Positions 1 to 11,499 of a stretch of 64,000 bases of DNA are shown piece after piece; the first letter of the stretch is position 1, and every line of letters starts with the position of its first letter. This stretch comes from Gnetum montanum. Its lineage: Eukaryota; Streptophyta; Gnetopsida; Gnetales; Gnetaceae. The position numbers were made by a program, and so were the translations under genes. Under the pieces are notes generated by a model. The model did no database searches, was not told where the DNA came from, and saw nothing but the letters and a program-made list of their open reading frames with translations. Location of the stretch: positions 153,549-217,548 of the forward strand of contig MNCI01015499.1 of the NCBI GenBank assembly GCA_015680685.1, given 5' to 3'.

Positions 1-1560
1 AGTAGGGAACAATATAGGAATCATAGATGCCATAGACAGTATGATCACGATGAACCCCTACTCGCTACCCGAAGTATGTTAAATATAATAGAGGTCGTTA
101 GGATTCCAACAAGGCACCAGAAAGATAGTAGGATCAAAAGACTAGACATGAATAACATCCCACGATTTGAAGGGGGATACAATGCTGATCCTCAACATCA
201 TTTACAAGCATTCCACGATGCATGTACCTTGCAAAATATAAAAAATGAGTGGCAAAAGCTAAAGTTGTTTCCACGGAGATTGATCAAGGAAGCAGAAAGT
301 TGGTATCAGTCCCTAGAACTGGAATCCATTCATTGATGGAGTACCATGTTGGAGTTATTCAACAATAAGTATAAGATGTACTCCTAAGTGTCCAACCTAC
401 GTAAGTAAATCCAAGGATGTAAACAAGGAGGACACGAACCCTTGGATGCTACCATGGGTCAATACTATTCATTGTTACATCGTTGCCGTAGCCATGGTTA
501 CTTGCAAAAGAAACAACTACGTCATCTCATAGATGGGCTTAGGTACGAAACGAAAAGAACCCTTAGGACTTATGTTCAAGGAAGGCTATCTGAGCTTGGA
601 GCCCATCAAATACAAAGATTGTTGGAGCAAGTTGCCAAGGAGGAAGGTGAGTTGAGGAAAAGAGAAAGTGTGGAGGAGTACAATAGAGATCCTTCCCTCC
701 AAAAGAAGAAAATTAGATTTTGTGAAGATGAAGAAGAGTCACCACTTGAAGAGATGGTGAATAGAAAGACTTTGGCCATTCAAAAATTTGCATTAGAAGT
801 ATCGACAAAGGTCGATCAAATGTGGAACTCCCTAGAAGAAAAATTTCAGACTATCCTAAAAATAGTAGAGGAGTTTAGCGAACCAAGTAGTGATCGAGAG
901 AGGAGGAAAAAGAAAGAAGTTGAGTATACATGTAACAAAGGTAAGGACAAGGTTACCATCATTGAAGAGGTTGTGGATGTAGACACAAAAAATGATGATG
1001 GATGTGAGATTTTCCAATATGACCATCCTAAGGAATGTTGCCCAATGGTGTCACATTTACAAGATTATGGGGTGTATACACTAAAACCATGATTAAACAG
1101 ATGACAAACACCCAGAAGGTTACCTTATCCTCAAGGTAACCTAAGGTAGTTTCACCAACCATTGACATATTATCAAAGTGGAGCTCCACCACAATCGAAT
1201 GAACAGTATCAATAGTGGCAACATCCACAATCATGGGGAATGCCACCATCATGTCAACAGTATCCTTACCATCAACCTGACCCATACGGGTATTATGTTC
1301 AATAGCTGATCTCTCCATGTGACTCTATTAGTCACGTTGCTCTTCAACCTCACTACCAGGCCCCAGAGTACTATAGAACTTCTTCTTCTTGGGGTAATGT
1401 TTTACATAGATACTATTCCTCTTATTTATCTGCATATCCTCCACCCATTACCACCTGCTCCAAATATGCAGGGCGAGCTTCTTGCCTAGCTGCAACAACG
1501 TAATGCTACAAGGGTTATCAATCCTTAACCTACTGTTGGTTTGGATAATCGATTAAAGAA
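1..1560 (+). pseudogene. Athila-like gag, copy A (5' end outside window)
   Basis: Remnant of the capsid/nucleocapsid gene of a Ty3/gypsy element. The gag core reads from about position 148 (MNNIPRFEGGY, then a W-rich stretch ending AESWYQSLE). It is cut by a TGA at 334-336, where copy B still reads CGA, so the stop is a CpG transition. A second open stretch at 442-1092 carries the lysine- and glutamate-rich C-terminal half and the remains of a knuckle, CEIFQYDHPKECC, whose second Cys is Phe here but Cys in copy C. From 1093 to 1560 the frame is broken and the encoded tail is rich in Q, P and Y. Bases 1-32 continue upstream gag, as shown by comparison with copy C near 34760, so this copy extends off the left edge. 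The family assignment rests on the linked protease, RT and integrase. Confidence 0.85.
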
Positions 1561-2210
1561 TAGACCTTTCTTTAGAACTAATAGATCAACCAAGTCCTTA
1601 CAATCACAAGCGGCTAATTATTTGAACACCTCATTATCATTTGAATCTTCGGAGCTTCCTTCGAACCAAAAATCACACCCAACACATACTGTCATGTTAA
1701 CCCATGCCATCATTGATTAGATTAAAGTTGGTCATCTTCCTAGGAAATTCTTTAATCCTGGAAGTCCTCTTATTTATTTGAAAATTGCTAGAAATGAGCC
1801 TTGCAAAGCTCTTTTGGATTTAGGTTTTGGTGTTAATTTAATCTCCTAGGAAATGTATAAAGCCTAGAACCTGCCTCTGTTAAAGAAAAGTAACATTCAT
1901 TTAGAGTTGGCTGACCAGTCCATCACTATTCCATTGGGACTAGTGGAGGACATTGTTACCACTATTTGTGGGTGGTCATATCTAGCCGATTTCCTAGTGA
2001 TCCAAGTCAACAACTGTAAGGGAGACTTCCCAATCATAATGGAAAGAGCATGGCTATGTATGATTGATGCATGCCTAGGAATACATGATCTTTCCCTAGA
2101 GATATCAAAAGAAAATGCATTTGGAAAGATCAAGAAGAAGAAAGTTCCATGCATCACATATAGTGACATAGGGTGCAACTACGTGCAGAAGTTTTGGTTT
2201 GTATAATGCT
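1561..2210 (+). pseudogene. Athila-like aspartic protease domain, copy A
   Basis: Retropepsin-like domain of the gag-pol polyprotein. The active-site loop is at 1817-1825 (D-L-G in ALLDLGFGVNLIS), followed by the family signature of a hydrophobic strand, SITIPLGLVEDIV, ADFLVIQVNN and a degenerate P-I-I-x-x-R-A-W-L. Athila-type proteases often have DLG rather than the DSG/DTG of other elements, and copy F in this window still has DSG. Stops include a TAG directly after the active site. The open piece at 1907-2206 is the C-terminal half of the domain. Cannot be functional as it stands. Confidence 0.8.
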
Positions 2211-2337
2211 TAACATTACTTGCATACAACCAATGTGTACAAGTAACTGATATACAAAATGCCTATATGCAGCAACTATAAGATAGGAAGGTACCCAGTG
2301 GCTGACAGTTGACCAAGAGAGCAATTCAACTTTATGC

Positions 2338-2860
2338 ATGGAACCAACTGAGAGCTTGACTTGTGCCTATATCAATAGCATAGATGCATTAGAGCAACTC
2401 CACCGCCAACTTCCAAGTACTGACACCGAGAATATCAACTGGGGGAGGTTGGAAATCCCTGATGAGTTTAAGAAAGAGCCCCTTGAATTAAAACCATTGT
2501 CCACTGGTATGGAGTATACATTTCTCAAGGATGAAAAACCAGTAATCATTAACACTAAGCTCCCTCATCAACAAAAAGAAAGACTACTAGAGATGGTAAA
2601 CAAATGGTCGAAAGCCTTTGCTTGGTCATATTGCTTGGTGTTTGCACTAGAAAAATTTAGGCACTATGTATTAGGCTATAAGATATTTGTACACACGGAC
2701 CATAGTGCGATTCGGTTCCTTATGAATAAACCAACAGTGAGCCCTCGCATCATATGATGAATCATAATTTTGCAAGAGTTCAATCTTATGATGGTTGATT
2801 GCAAAGGCGCCAAGAATGTTGTTGCCAATAATTTATCTTGGTTGCAATGAGACAACAAAG
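2338..2860 (+). pseudogene. RT-RNase H remnant of copy A with the RT core deleted
   Basis: The segment begins with the pre-RT linker of the family (FLKDEKPVIINTKL, KAFAWSY) and then jumps at 2634/2635 straight into the RNase H domain (FALEKFRHYVLGYK, FVHTDHSAIRFLMNK). In copy B the same two points (10140 and about 11272) are separated by about 1.13 kb carrying the RT fingers, palm and thumb. The fusion keeps an open frame from 2338 to 2757, which looks like a gene but is a deletion product. There is no DNA polymerase active site. RNase H continues with stops to about 2860. Confidence 0.85.
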
Positions 2861-2869
2861 AGGATGACC

Positions 2870-4230
2870 ACCCAATTTTTGATCACTTCCTTGATGAACT
2901 CCTCTTTGCAAGTGTAATAAACAATCAATCAACCATAGATACAAATTGGTATAATAGCATTCTTACTTATCTCCTCACACAAGAAACACCACAAGGGTTG
3001 GATGTTAAAAAGAAACAATAGTTTCTCCACCAAGTTAAACATTTCATAGAAATCAATGGACAACTTTACAAGGTGTGTTCCAATGGCTTGGTTCGATGGT
3101 GTGTTCCTGACGTAGATTATTTGTGAGTTCTCCAAGATGCTCATGAGGGCCCTTGTGGGGGTCATTATGTTGGGAGATGAATAGCCATTAAAATCTTGCT
3201 CATAGGATATTATTGGCGTACATTATTTTGGGACACCCATCATTTTGTCCAATCTTGTGAGCACTACCAACACAATGGGGGAATGACTGCTAGAATGGAG
3301 GATCCACAACAATGGACTCAACCCTTAGAACCCTTCAACATATGGGGTATTGATTTTATGGGACCTATTACACCAATGTCCGATGGAAAAGCATACATTA
3401 TTATTGATCTTGACTATTTTACAAAATGAGTGGAAGTAGCCACTGTTATCGACTGTACATCATCTACCGCTACACGATTTGTTCAACAATAAATCGTAAA
3501 CAGGTTGGGCATACCTCATGCACTTATTTTTGATAATGGTACACATTTTACAGGTGCGAATTTTCAGAAGTTGATGCAATGCTTAGGAGTCGAGCATAAA
3601 CTGACTACACCATATTATCCTCAAGCGAATGGTAAAGCCGAAGTCACTAATAGGGAAATCAAAAAAATTTTGACATGAACCATTAGCAAATATAGGTAAG
3701 ATTGGAGCACCAAACTGAACGACGCTCTTTGGGCCTACTGCTCCACATGTAAACTCCCTATAGGCTATTCTCCCTTTGAGTTAGTGTACGGTAAACTTCC
3801 AATAATTCCTATCCAAGCTGAGCTCTGCACACTGTCCACAGCATGTGACCTTAACCTTAATCTCAGTCTAGCGTAGAAAGAATGGTTAATGAATCTTAAC
3901 TTGCTAGATGAAAATTGATTAGCTGCCTTGTCATCCAACGAACTACACAAGGCCTTCAACAAACAACGTCATGACCTGAAAATTAGAAAAGTCACATACC
4001 AACCAGGAGATAACACTCTTTATTGGAATCTCGCACATGTGCCACAACAAACTAAATTTCAAACACTATGGAAAGGACCTTATATCATTCATGAAACTTT
4101 TCCTTCAGGAGCCATGATGATCTATAAACCTGAAAACCCAGATAAGAAATTATTGGTCAACATCAAGCAAACCAAACCTTTCCAGGAGCCTAACATGGCC
4201 AGTACTAACACTACCTCTGTTAATGGATAA
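2870..4230 (+). pseudogene. Athila-like integrase, copy A
   Basis: All three integrase regions are recognisable in broken frames. The HHCC zinc-binding part runs from about 3060 to 3290 (HEGPCGGHY, then SCEHYQ, where the last metal-binding Cys is Tyr). The catalytic core runs from about 3340 to 3680. It contains GIDFMGPI (first Asp), FDNGTHF (second Asp) and AEVTNRE (Glu), so the D-D-E triad is retained although stops interrupt the frame. The C-terminal domain ends with TLWKGPYIIHETF and KLLVNIKQTKPF in the open stretch 3928-4230. It once inserted element cDNA into the genome and is now inactive. Confidence 0.85.
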
Positions 4231-6210
4231 CCCTACTCATTATTTCGGATCTCCTCCTTCCAAATTAGTCGTGGGGAAGATGGCCACCAATGCTAACTAT
4301 TCTAAGTCCTAAGTTTCTTTTGTCCTTTTTATTTTACACATTTTTCATCTTTACTTGCTTTTGTTTTACACCATCGTTAACATTTTTACTATTTCTTTCT
4401 TTGTTACCATTTGTTGGATTTATTTTCACTCGTCATATAATAAGTGCTCATGGTGGTGGATTGTATTATAATAGTGTTGCTTACTAATGTTTGGTTTTTA
4501 CCTTTGACTTTTAATGTTGATGCTAAGATATGGTTTCTTTTGATAAAATAGGCAATGAATCCACGTCATCAATTCATCCACTCAACTCTATGGTCTCCCT
4601 TTGTTTTGGAAATGTACTGTCCCTTTTTTCTAAGCAAACCTATTGATAAATTGGTGGCTTGATATTCCTCAAACCAAGAAAAGATTCAAATGGATTGGAA
4701 AGGGTGTAACCTTAAGGGGATTCGATGCATTTGTGCTAGCTATTATCTTGGGTACTTGGATGTTTTTTCATAGGTCTTTCGCCATTCTGTTATCAACTAA
4801 TATCAGGAAGTTGAATGAATCAAATAATTTTTTGCATGGTGTGGTTCTCACATAAAAAAATAAAAATAAAAAATAAAATGGTGGGAATTCAAAGCATACC
4901 CCTTAGACACAGTAAAGGAACATGGGCTACAAGCACTAGTTATGGTATTGGAAAGACATGTTACCCATGCCTGAAGGTTCCCTCTAACTAAGGCCCTTCC
5001 TCACTTCCTACTTCTCTATTCTTCTTCTTTTGGAATGGTGGTTGCTTTGTGAAAGCATTCTTGTTGCTTCAGAAGGATGGGTTGGTTAAGTGTGTTGATG
5101 CGAGGTCACTGGATGTGGTTAGTTTTAATCTGAATTTGGGCTGAATTTTATTAAGTCACCTTAACCACATACTACACAAGGGACTTTACACAACCTTAAT
5201 TTCAGGATTCCATTCCATTCTCTCTTCTCTTTTCGTACTGTTTTCCATATTCCACCTCATTGCCGATTTTATGATTAGTCTATATCTTGGTCGACACATT
5301 ATTATTCTTTGGTAAATTCTTGTGGGTAAATTCTTAACTATTATCTCCATATGTTATTCCTAGAGCCTACGGACTCTTGGGTTTGTGGGTTTGTCAGGGC
5401 ATAACAGGCATGAGCTTGCTTTGGGGAGGACCCATTGGCATTCCTTTTTTGTGCAATTGTTAAGTTATTTTCTCTTAAACATTTCTTGCAATCAACTATT
5501 TCTTATTCCACCCCATCCATGACATTCATTTTTGTTTTTCTTTTATTGGCTTCATTGTTGTTATTCCTCTTCTCTTCCTTTTTCTTTCGTTTTCCATCCT
5601 ATTGCTACTGAAGGTTTGCTCGTAGTCATGGGGGCCTGTCACAAATTTTTCCATTCCATTACTTATCCCACCCCTACACGTTGGGTAGTTATCAGTTACA
5701 AACCTCTAACCCAGTATGTGCCATACCCACAACCTAGCTAATGTGCTTCATATCGAGGCAAGGCATCAACTACATTATATCTTATCTATCCTTGCTAATT
5801 CATGATTGTGTTGTGTGTGCAGATGGTGATCACATGAATAAAGAACTAGGATAGGAGGAATCACTAAGGATGGACTGGAGCAAGAACATTTACACAAGGA
5901 ACAAGCTTGGTCATGTGGCCATGGATGAACAACGGTGTGCAAATTTTTGACATCAGCAGCAGTGCACCTCATTTTCCTTTCTCTCTCTCTTTCTTCAAGT
6001 TGTCAAATGAGGGTCTGGATATCATCTATGTATAGTGTTCACCACAATGGTTATGAACACCAATGCTGTAATACGTTTGTCGATCCATTCACTGGGCACT
6101 TTGAGTCTGTCATTCCATGTCATCATCAGTTGTCATTTAGTCAATAATCCCATACCTTCCCAATATTTTTAAGGAACTCAAGGATGAGTTTTCATTTAGT
6201 CATGGGAGTA
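4231..6210 (+). other. 3' non-coding module of copy A (between integrase and LTR)
   Basis: About 2 kb with no credible gene. It begins just after integrase with a purine tract (GTGGGGAAGATGG near 4271) and ends at a second one, TCATGGGAGTA, just before the LTR. The same module is found in copies B, C and G, and alone in unit H. Copy F lacks it. Pyrimidine-rich stretches give short open frames (for example 4290-4487) with low-complexity, membrane-like translations that I do not accept as genes. Confidence 0.7.
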
Positions 6211-7050
6211 TAATGAGCCTCGATATCGGACCCTCGATATTGGATCCTCAATATCAGAGATGCCGAAACGATATCGGACATGCGATGTCGGAACCTGTCT
6301 TATTGCCTATAAATAATAGATAGGGGCACTTCGTTTGACATTATTTTTTTAGTTCCTTAGCCAAATTCTTGTAGTTTTTCTATTCGAAAGTTAGAATTAT
6401 TTCTGAGTGCCCACAATAGGAGTCATAAAGTGAACGGATCTTTATTCGAGCATTGTGTACTTGAGCACACCTTGTGTTCAGAAATAAAGATGAACTTTGT
6501 GATAAACCTTGCAACATTTAGAATAGCTTAATTATTGCATTTTATGTAATTTACTATTATTTGATGCTTTCAATAGTTACTTAATGTTATTTCATAGAAT
6601 TATTAATTGTCAATTACCAATGAATTAGCACACTCAACACAACCACTTCGAGCATACGTGGAACACTTGGTAACCTAGTAATGACTAGCATTTGGTAATC
6701 CTAGTAGCGTTACACTGGTTTAGGATATGTCCAGAAAGTGGGAACGGATGCTGGTGTTAGGACTAGTTAGAGAATAGGTAATTAGTTAAATCAAATTAGC
6801 TATTAAATTACCTCATTTTTCTCTTTTAGGCATCAAGAGCATAAAACATAAAATAATAAAAATAACATGCCTCTGAGTTTACTTAACCATACAATTGTGC
6901 CTTACAAGTAAGCTTGGGAAGACAATGATTGTATAACTCATCCTTGTTCTTCTTTAGGTGCATAAGCACTTAATCCTTGGAGTTCAACCGGATCGTGCGT
7001 GAGCGCTCGTATTCGTATGGTTGGGCATAGGGGTACCTTGCCGCTCATCA
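6211..7050 (+). repeat. Athila-like LTR, copy A
   Basis: The start is set by comparison with the - strand LTRs at 26593-27351 and 35743-36548. It begins TAATGAGCCTCGATATCGG, the expected TG being mutated to TA, right after a purine tract. The end is CTCATCA at 7044-7050. It contains a TATA box at 6308-6315 and the shared terminal block with the GTACC/CTCATCA motif. Length is 840 bp against 759-904 bp for the others. Confidence 0.8.
6308..6315 (+). promoter_or_regulatory. TATA box of the copy A LTR
   Basis: TATAAATA in the context GCCTATAAATAATAG. The same motif with the same context occurs in the - strand LTRs (27309-27316, 36459-36466, 60240-60247), so it is the conserved core promoter of the family. 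Confidence 0.7.
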
Positions 7051-7512
7051 TTAGTAGAGCCGTTTCATTGTGAGGGATAGGAATTGACAAAATTATTTCA
7101 GGTTTTGACACTCTTCTTTCTATGTTTGATATGTTGTATGTGTTGTACAGCAGATTCTAAGTCCTAAAAGATTATAGGTTTTTTATTGTTATTGTTACAT
7201 ATGTTTTAGGGGTAAAGGTTGTTTATGTTTTATAACATGTAGGCAATGGGTTGTTTTCATAGGTTGTCCTACATGATTTTTTTTAATTTTTTTGGTTAGT
7301 TGTCTATAATAATAATTTTTATCTATTATTGTGTAATGGGTTAGAAATTAGGATATAGGGGGTTTTGGCTATTAAGGTCATATGTTGTTGGATACTTAGG
7401 ATGTTGTAGGTTAGTTTCATGGTTTATTAGTTTGTTAAGGGATAAAGGTTGTTAAGATTATGTGTTGTTACATAATTCATTGGTTTGTTAAGGGTTATCA
7501 GTTAGTTCATTA
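7051..7512. other. Flank downstream of the copy A LTR
   Basis: Non-coding AT-rich sequence directly after the LTR end. It recurs after the copy B LTR (14554-15020). It contains GAGCCGTTTCATTGTGAGGGA, faintly like the family primer site, but the rest does not match the leader of copy C, so I treat it as flanking DNA carried by the duplication. Confidence 0.55.
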
Positions 7513-9030
7513 TAGACAGTATGATTACGATAAACCCCTACTCGCCACCCGAAGTATGTTAGGTATAACAAAGGTCATTAGGATTCCAACAAGGCACTAG
7601 AAAGATAGTAGGATCAAAAGACTAGACATGAATAACATCCCACGATTTGAAGGGGGATACAATGTTGATTCTCAACATCATTTACAAGCATTTCATGATG
7701 CTTGTTTCTTGCAAAATATAAAAAATGAGTGGCAAAAGCTAAAGTTGTTTCCATGGAGACTAATCAAGGAAGCGGAAAGTTGGTATCGGTCCTTAGATTC
7801 GGAATCCATTCGTCGATGGAGTACCATGTTGGAGCTATTCAATGATAAGTATTAGATGTACTCCTAAGTGTCCAACCTATGTAAGTAAATCCAAGGATAG
7901 AAACAAGGAGGACCCGAACCCTTAGATGCTGCCATGGATCAATAGTATTCATTGTTACATCATTTCCCTCGCCATGGTTACTCGCAAAAGGAACAACTAC
8001 GTCATCTCGTAGATGGGCTTAGGTACGAAAAGCAAAGAACCCTTGGGACTTATGTCCAAGGAAGGCTATCCGAGCTTAGAGCCCATCAAATACAAAGATT
8101 TTTGGAGCAAGTTGTCAAGGAGAAAGGTGAGTTGAGGAAAAGAGAAAGTGTGGAGGAGTACAACAAAGATCCTTTCCTCTGAAAGAAGGAAATTAGATTT
8201 TGTGAAGATGAAGAAGAGTCACCACTTGAAGAGATTGAGAAGGAAATTAGATTTTGTGAATAGAAAGACTTTGCCAATTCAAAAATTTGCATTAGAAGTA
8301 TCGGCAAAGGTCAATCAAATGTTGAACTCCCTAGAAGAAAAATTTCAAACTGTCTTAAAAATAGTAGAGGAGTCTAGAGAACCAAGTAGTGACTGAGAGA
8401 GGAGGAAAAAGAAAGAAACTGAGTATACATGTAACAAAGGTAAGGGCAAGGTTGCCATCATTGAAGAGGTTGTGGATTTATACATGAACAATGATGATGG
8501 ATGTGAGATTTTCCAATATGACCATCCTAAGGAATGTTGCCCAATGGTGTCACATCTACAAGAGTCTATGGTTTATGCACTAAACCCATGATTAAACAGA
8601 TGACAAACACCCATAAGGTTACCTTATCCTTAAGGTAACCTAAGGCAGTTCCACCAACCATTAACATATTATCAGAGTGGAGCTCCACCACAACCAAATG
8701 AACATTATAAATGGTGGCAATACCCACAAACATGGGGAATGCCACCATCACATCAATAGTATCCTTACCATCAACCTGACCCATATGGGTATTACATTCA
8801 GTAGCTGATCTCTCAAGATGACTCTACTAGTCACATTGCTCTTCAACCTTACTACCAGTCCCCTGAGTACTATAAAACTTCTTCTCCTCGGGGTGATGTT
8901 CCACATAGATATTATCCCTCTCATCTGTTTGCATCTCTTCCACCCTAAGCTCCATTACCACCTACTCCAACTATGTATGGCGAGCTTCTTGCTTAGCCAT
9001 AGCAATGTAATGCTACAAGGGCTATCAATC
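7513..9030 (+). pseudogene. Athila-like gag, copy B (5' truncated by duplication junction)
   Basis: Same gag as copy A, with MNNIPRFEGGY at 7628. The reading frame is open to about 7855, through the W-rich core and the R-R-W site that became a stop in A. Open pieces 7952-8182 and 8148-8396 cover the C-terminal half in two frames, separated by a small local rearrangement: the phrase encoding RKLDFV is repeated at about 8190 and 8250 after a short duplication. The tail to 9030 is Q/P-rich and broken. The 5' part of gag is missing because unit 2 begins inside it. Confidence 0.85.
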
Positions 9031-9047
9031 CTTAACCTATTGTTGGT

Positions 9048-9668
9048 TTGGGTAATCGATCAAAGAAGAGACCTTTCTTTAAAACCAATAGTTCAACCAA
9101 GTCCTTACAATCACAAGCGGCTAATTATCTGAACACCTCATTATCATCTGAATCTTCGGAGCTTCCTTTGAACCAAAAAATACACCCAACGCATATTGTC
9201 ATGTTAACCCATGGCATGACTGATTGGATTAAAGTTGGCCATCTTCCTAGGAAATTCTTTGATCCTAGAAGTCCTCTTATTTATTTGCAAATCATTGGAA
9301 ATAAGCCTTGCAAAGCTCTTTTGGATTTAGCTTTTGGTGTTAATTTAATCTCCCAAGAAATGTATAAAGCTTGGAACTTGCCTCCATTAAAGAAAAGTAA
9401 CATTCGTTTAGAGTTGGTTGACTTGTCCATCACTATGCCATTGGGACTAGTGGAGGACATTGTCACCATTATTTGTGGGTGGTCATTTCTAGCCGATTTC
9501 CTGGTGATCCAAGTCAACAACTGTAAGGGGAACTTCCCAATCATAATGGGAAGAGCATGGCTAGGTACGATTGATGCATGCCTAGGAATACGTGATCTTT
9601 CCCTAGAGATATCAAAAGAAAATGCATTTGGGAAGATCAAGAAGAAGAAAGTTTCATGCATCGCATAG
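9048..9668 (+). pseudogene. Athila-like protease domain, copy B (long open frame, altered active site)
   Basis: A 206-codon open stretch covers the end of the gag linker and the whole protease domain (IKVGHLPRKF, the loop ALLDLAFGVNLIS, GLVEDIV, ADFLVIQ, FPIIMGRAWLG). It is the longest uninterrupted retrotransposon-sense frame in copies A and B. The active-site triplet at 9324-9332 reads D-L-A where A and C read D-L-G; loss of this glycine is expected to abolish activity. Gag upstream and RT downstream are broken, so the open frame is residual. Confidence 0.8.
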
Positions 9669-9843
9669 TGACACAGGGTGCAACTACGTTCAGAAGTCTT
9701 GGTTTGTACAACGCTTAACATTGCTTACATGCAACCAATGTGCACAAGTAACTAATATACAAAGATGCCTGTATGTAGCAGCCACAAGATAGGAAGGCAC
9801 CCAGTGGCTAGTAGCTGACCATGAGAGCAATTCAACTTTATGC

Positions 9844-11486
9844 ATGGAACCAACTGAGAGATTGACTTGTGCCTATATTGATAGCATAGATGCATTAGAG
9901 CAAGTCCACTGCCAACTTTCAAGTATTGACACTAAAAATATCAACTGGGAAAGGTTGGAAATCCTTGACGAGTTTAAGCAAGAGCCTCTCGAATTAAAAT
10001 CGTTTCCCATCGGTATGGAGTATACATTTCTCAAAAATGGAAAATTGGTAATCATTAATGCTAAGCTCACTCCTCAACAAAAAGAAAGACTGTTGGAGAT
10101 GGTAAAAAAATCATCAAAAGCCTTTGTTTGGTCATATTGCAAATTAACTGGAATAGATCCTAGGATATTCCAACATAAAATCTACACTAACCCCTCTATA
10201 AAGCATCGACAACAACTGCAAAGAACCCAAAGCTTAAGCAAGTAATTAAAAAAGAAATTGAACAATTTCTAAAGGCTGGGTTCATCTACCCCATTGCTGA
10301 TAGTGAATGGGTTAGTCCATTAGTCATTGTGCCTAAAAAAGGTGGTAAATGGAGGGTGTGTATAGACTTTAGGCTATTAAACATGGCAACATTTAAAGAC
10401 CATTTCCCATTGCCATTCATTGACCAAGTTTTAGATACCATTTCAGGGCATTTTTATTATAGTTTTCTAGATGGTTACATTGGGTACAATCAAATCCAAA
10501 TAGCACTAGAGGACCAAGCCAAAACTACATTCACGAGTCCTTAGGGGACATTTGCATATAGGCAGATGCCGTTTGGCTTGTGCAATGCTCTAGCAACATT
10601 TCAACATTTGGTTCTTAGTATATTTTAGTAGCAAATAGGAAATGGTGTGGAGGTTTTTATGGAAAATTTCTCCACCTATAGAGTGGACTTTGAACAAGCA
10701 TCGAACTGATTAGAGCAAGTATTGAAATGATGTGTTGAAACCAACCTAAGGCTCAATTGGTAGAAAAGCCATTCTACAAGCTTTCAAACATTGAAGCAGA
10801 AGCTTGTAGAATGTTTGGAAAGCTACCTTAGTCCATTCAAAGGTTACTTCCTTCTTTGTTAATTCTACCAATAGTTTACAACCTTTGAAAAATTTTCAAT
10901 GAAGCATCTATACTAGCTAGTATGTCCAAGGAATGATCGGATGTCTTTTATACTTTGAGGTTGACAAGTGATTCCTTGGATGACTTTAATTTTTTTAGGA
11001 TCTACCTCCATCCCTATTTATGATTCTTTGGATGACTTTGAATGGGTAGCTTTTCAAACATTGAAGCCGAAGCTTGTAGAAACACCCATTCTACAAGCTC
11101 TTGACTGGTCTAGACCATTCCATAAAATGACTAACTTGTTCAATTTTGCTTTAGGAGCCATACTTACATAGTTAGATGACCAAAAACGTCCCTATTACAT
11201 TCACTATGAAATTTGAAGTGTTGTTGGTGCATAACTCAACTATACCACAATAGAAAAAGAGTTAATGGCTGTGGTGTTTACACTAGAAAAATTTAGGCAC
11301 TATGTATTAGGCTATAAGATATTTGTACACATGGATCATAGTGCAATTCGGTTCCTTATGAATAAACCAACAGTGACCCCTCACATCATACGATGGCTTG
11401 TAATCTTACAAGAGTTCAATCTTATGATGGTCGATCGCAAAGGCATCGAGAATGTTGTTGCTAATCATTTATCTCAATTGCGATGA
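9844..11486 (+). pseudogene. Athila-like RT-RNase H, copy B
   Basis: Reverse transcriptase followed by RNase H. Seen in order: the pre-RT linker (9844-10245), PRIFQHKIY, the fingers with VPKKGGKWRVCIDFR (about 10330), FPLPFIDQVLDT, FLDGYIGYNQI, and the palm with MPFGLCNALATF. The active site at 10653-10667 reads V-F-M-E-N where copies C and F have D-D, so both catalytic aspartates are lost. An inverted block (10800-11022) then breaks the thumb. RNase H follows with LDWSRPFHKM and an open stretch 11265-11486 containing FVHMDHSAIRFLMNK. Multiple stops and frame changes. Confidence 0.85.
10800..11022 (-). other. Inverted RT segment inside copy B
   Basis: This block reads as RT thumb sequence on the - strand although the element is on +. 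It matches the + strand sequence of - strand copies C (about 31263-31480) and F (about 38398-38590), including the shared phrases TAGTCCATTCAA, AATTCTACCAAT, GTCCAAGGAATGA and TTCCTTGGATGA. A copy of the phrase encoding FQTLKxKLVE stands on both sides (about 10778 and 11050), as if it were duplicated when the block was inverted. Confidence 0.75.
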
Positions 11487-11499
11487 GACAACAAAGAGG

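Larger units (their letters stand above)
33..7512. repeat. Tandem segmental duplication, unit 1
   Basis: Unit 1 holds truncated gag, pol, the 3' module, the LTR and 462 bp of downstream flank. It is followed without a gap by unit 2, which has the same contents in the same order. Hand alignment of 81-360 against 7561-7840 gives 25 mismatches in 280 bases, 22 of them transitions. The flank 7051-7510 matches 14554-15020, so the duplicated block extends beyond the transposon itself. Confidence 0.8.

Noticed and set aside
4290-4487. Hydrophobic 65-codon frame (also at 12905-13123 and, mirrored, 29093-29350) suggesting a small membrane protein.
   Set aside because: The sequence is a T-rich tract in the non-coding module; translations are dominated by F and L, the frame is not kept in G, and no start context is conserved.
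7051-7080. A degenerate primer binding site directly after the copy A LTR, which would make this LTR the 5' LTR of copy B.
   Set aside because: Only a few blocks (GAGCCGTT, AGGGA) resemble the site, the following 430 bp do not match the copy C leader, and the same flank follows the copy B LTR. Tandem duplication explains the arrangement better.
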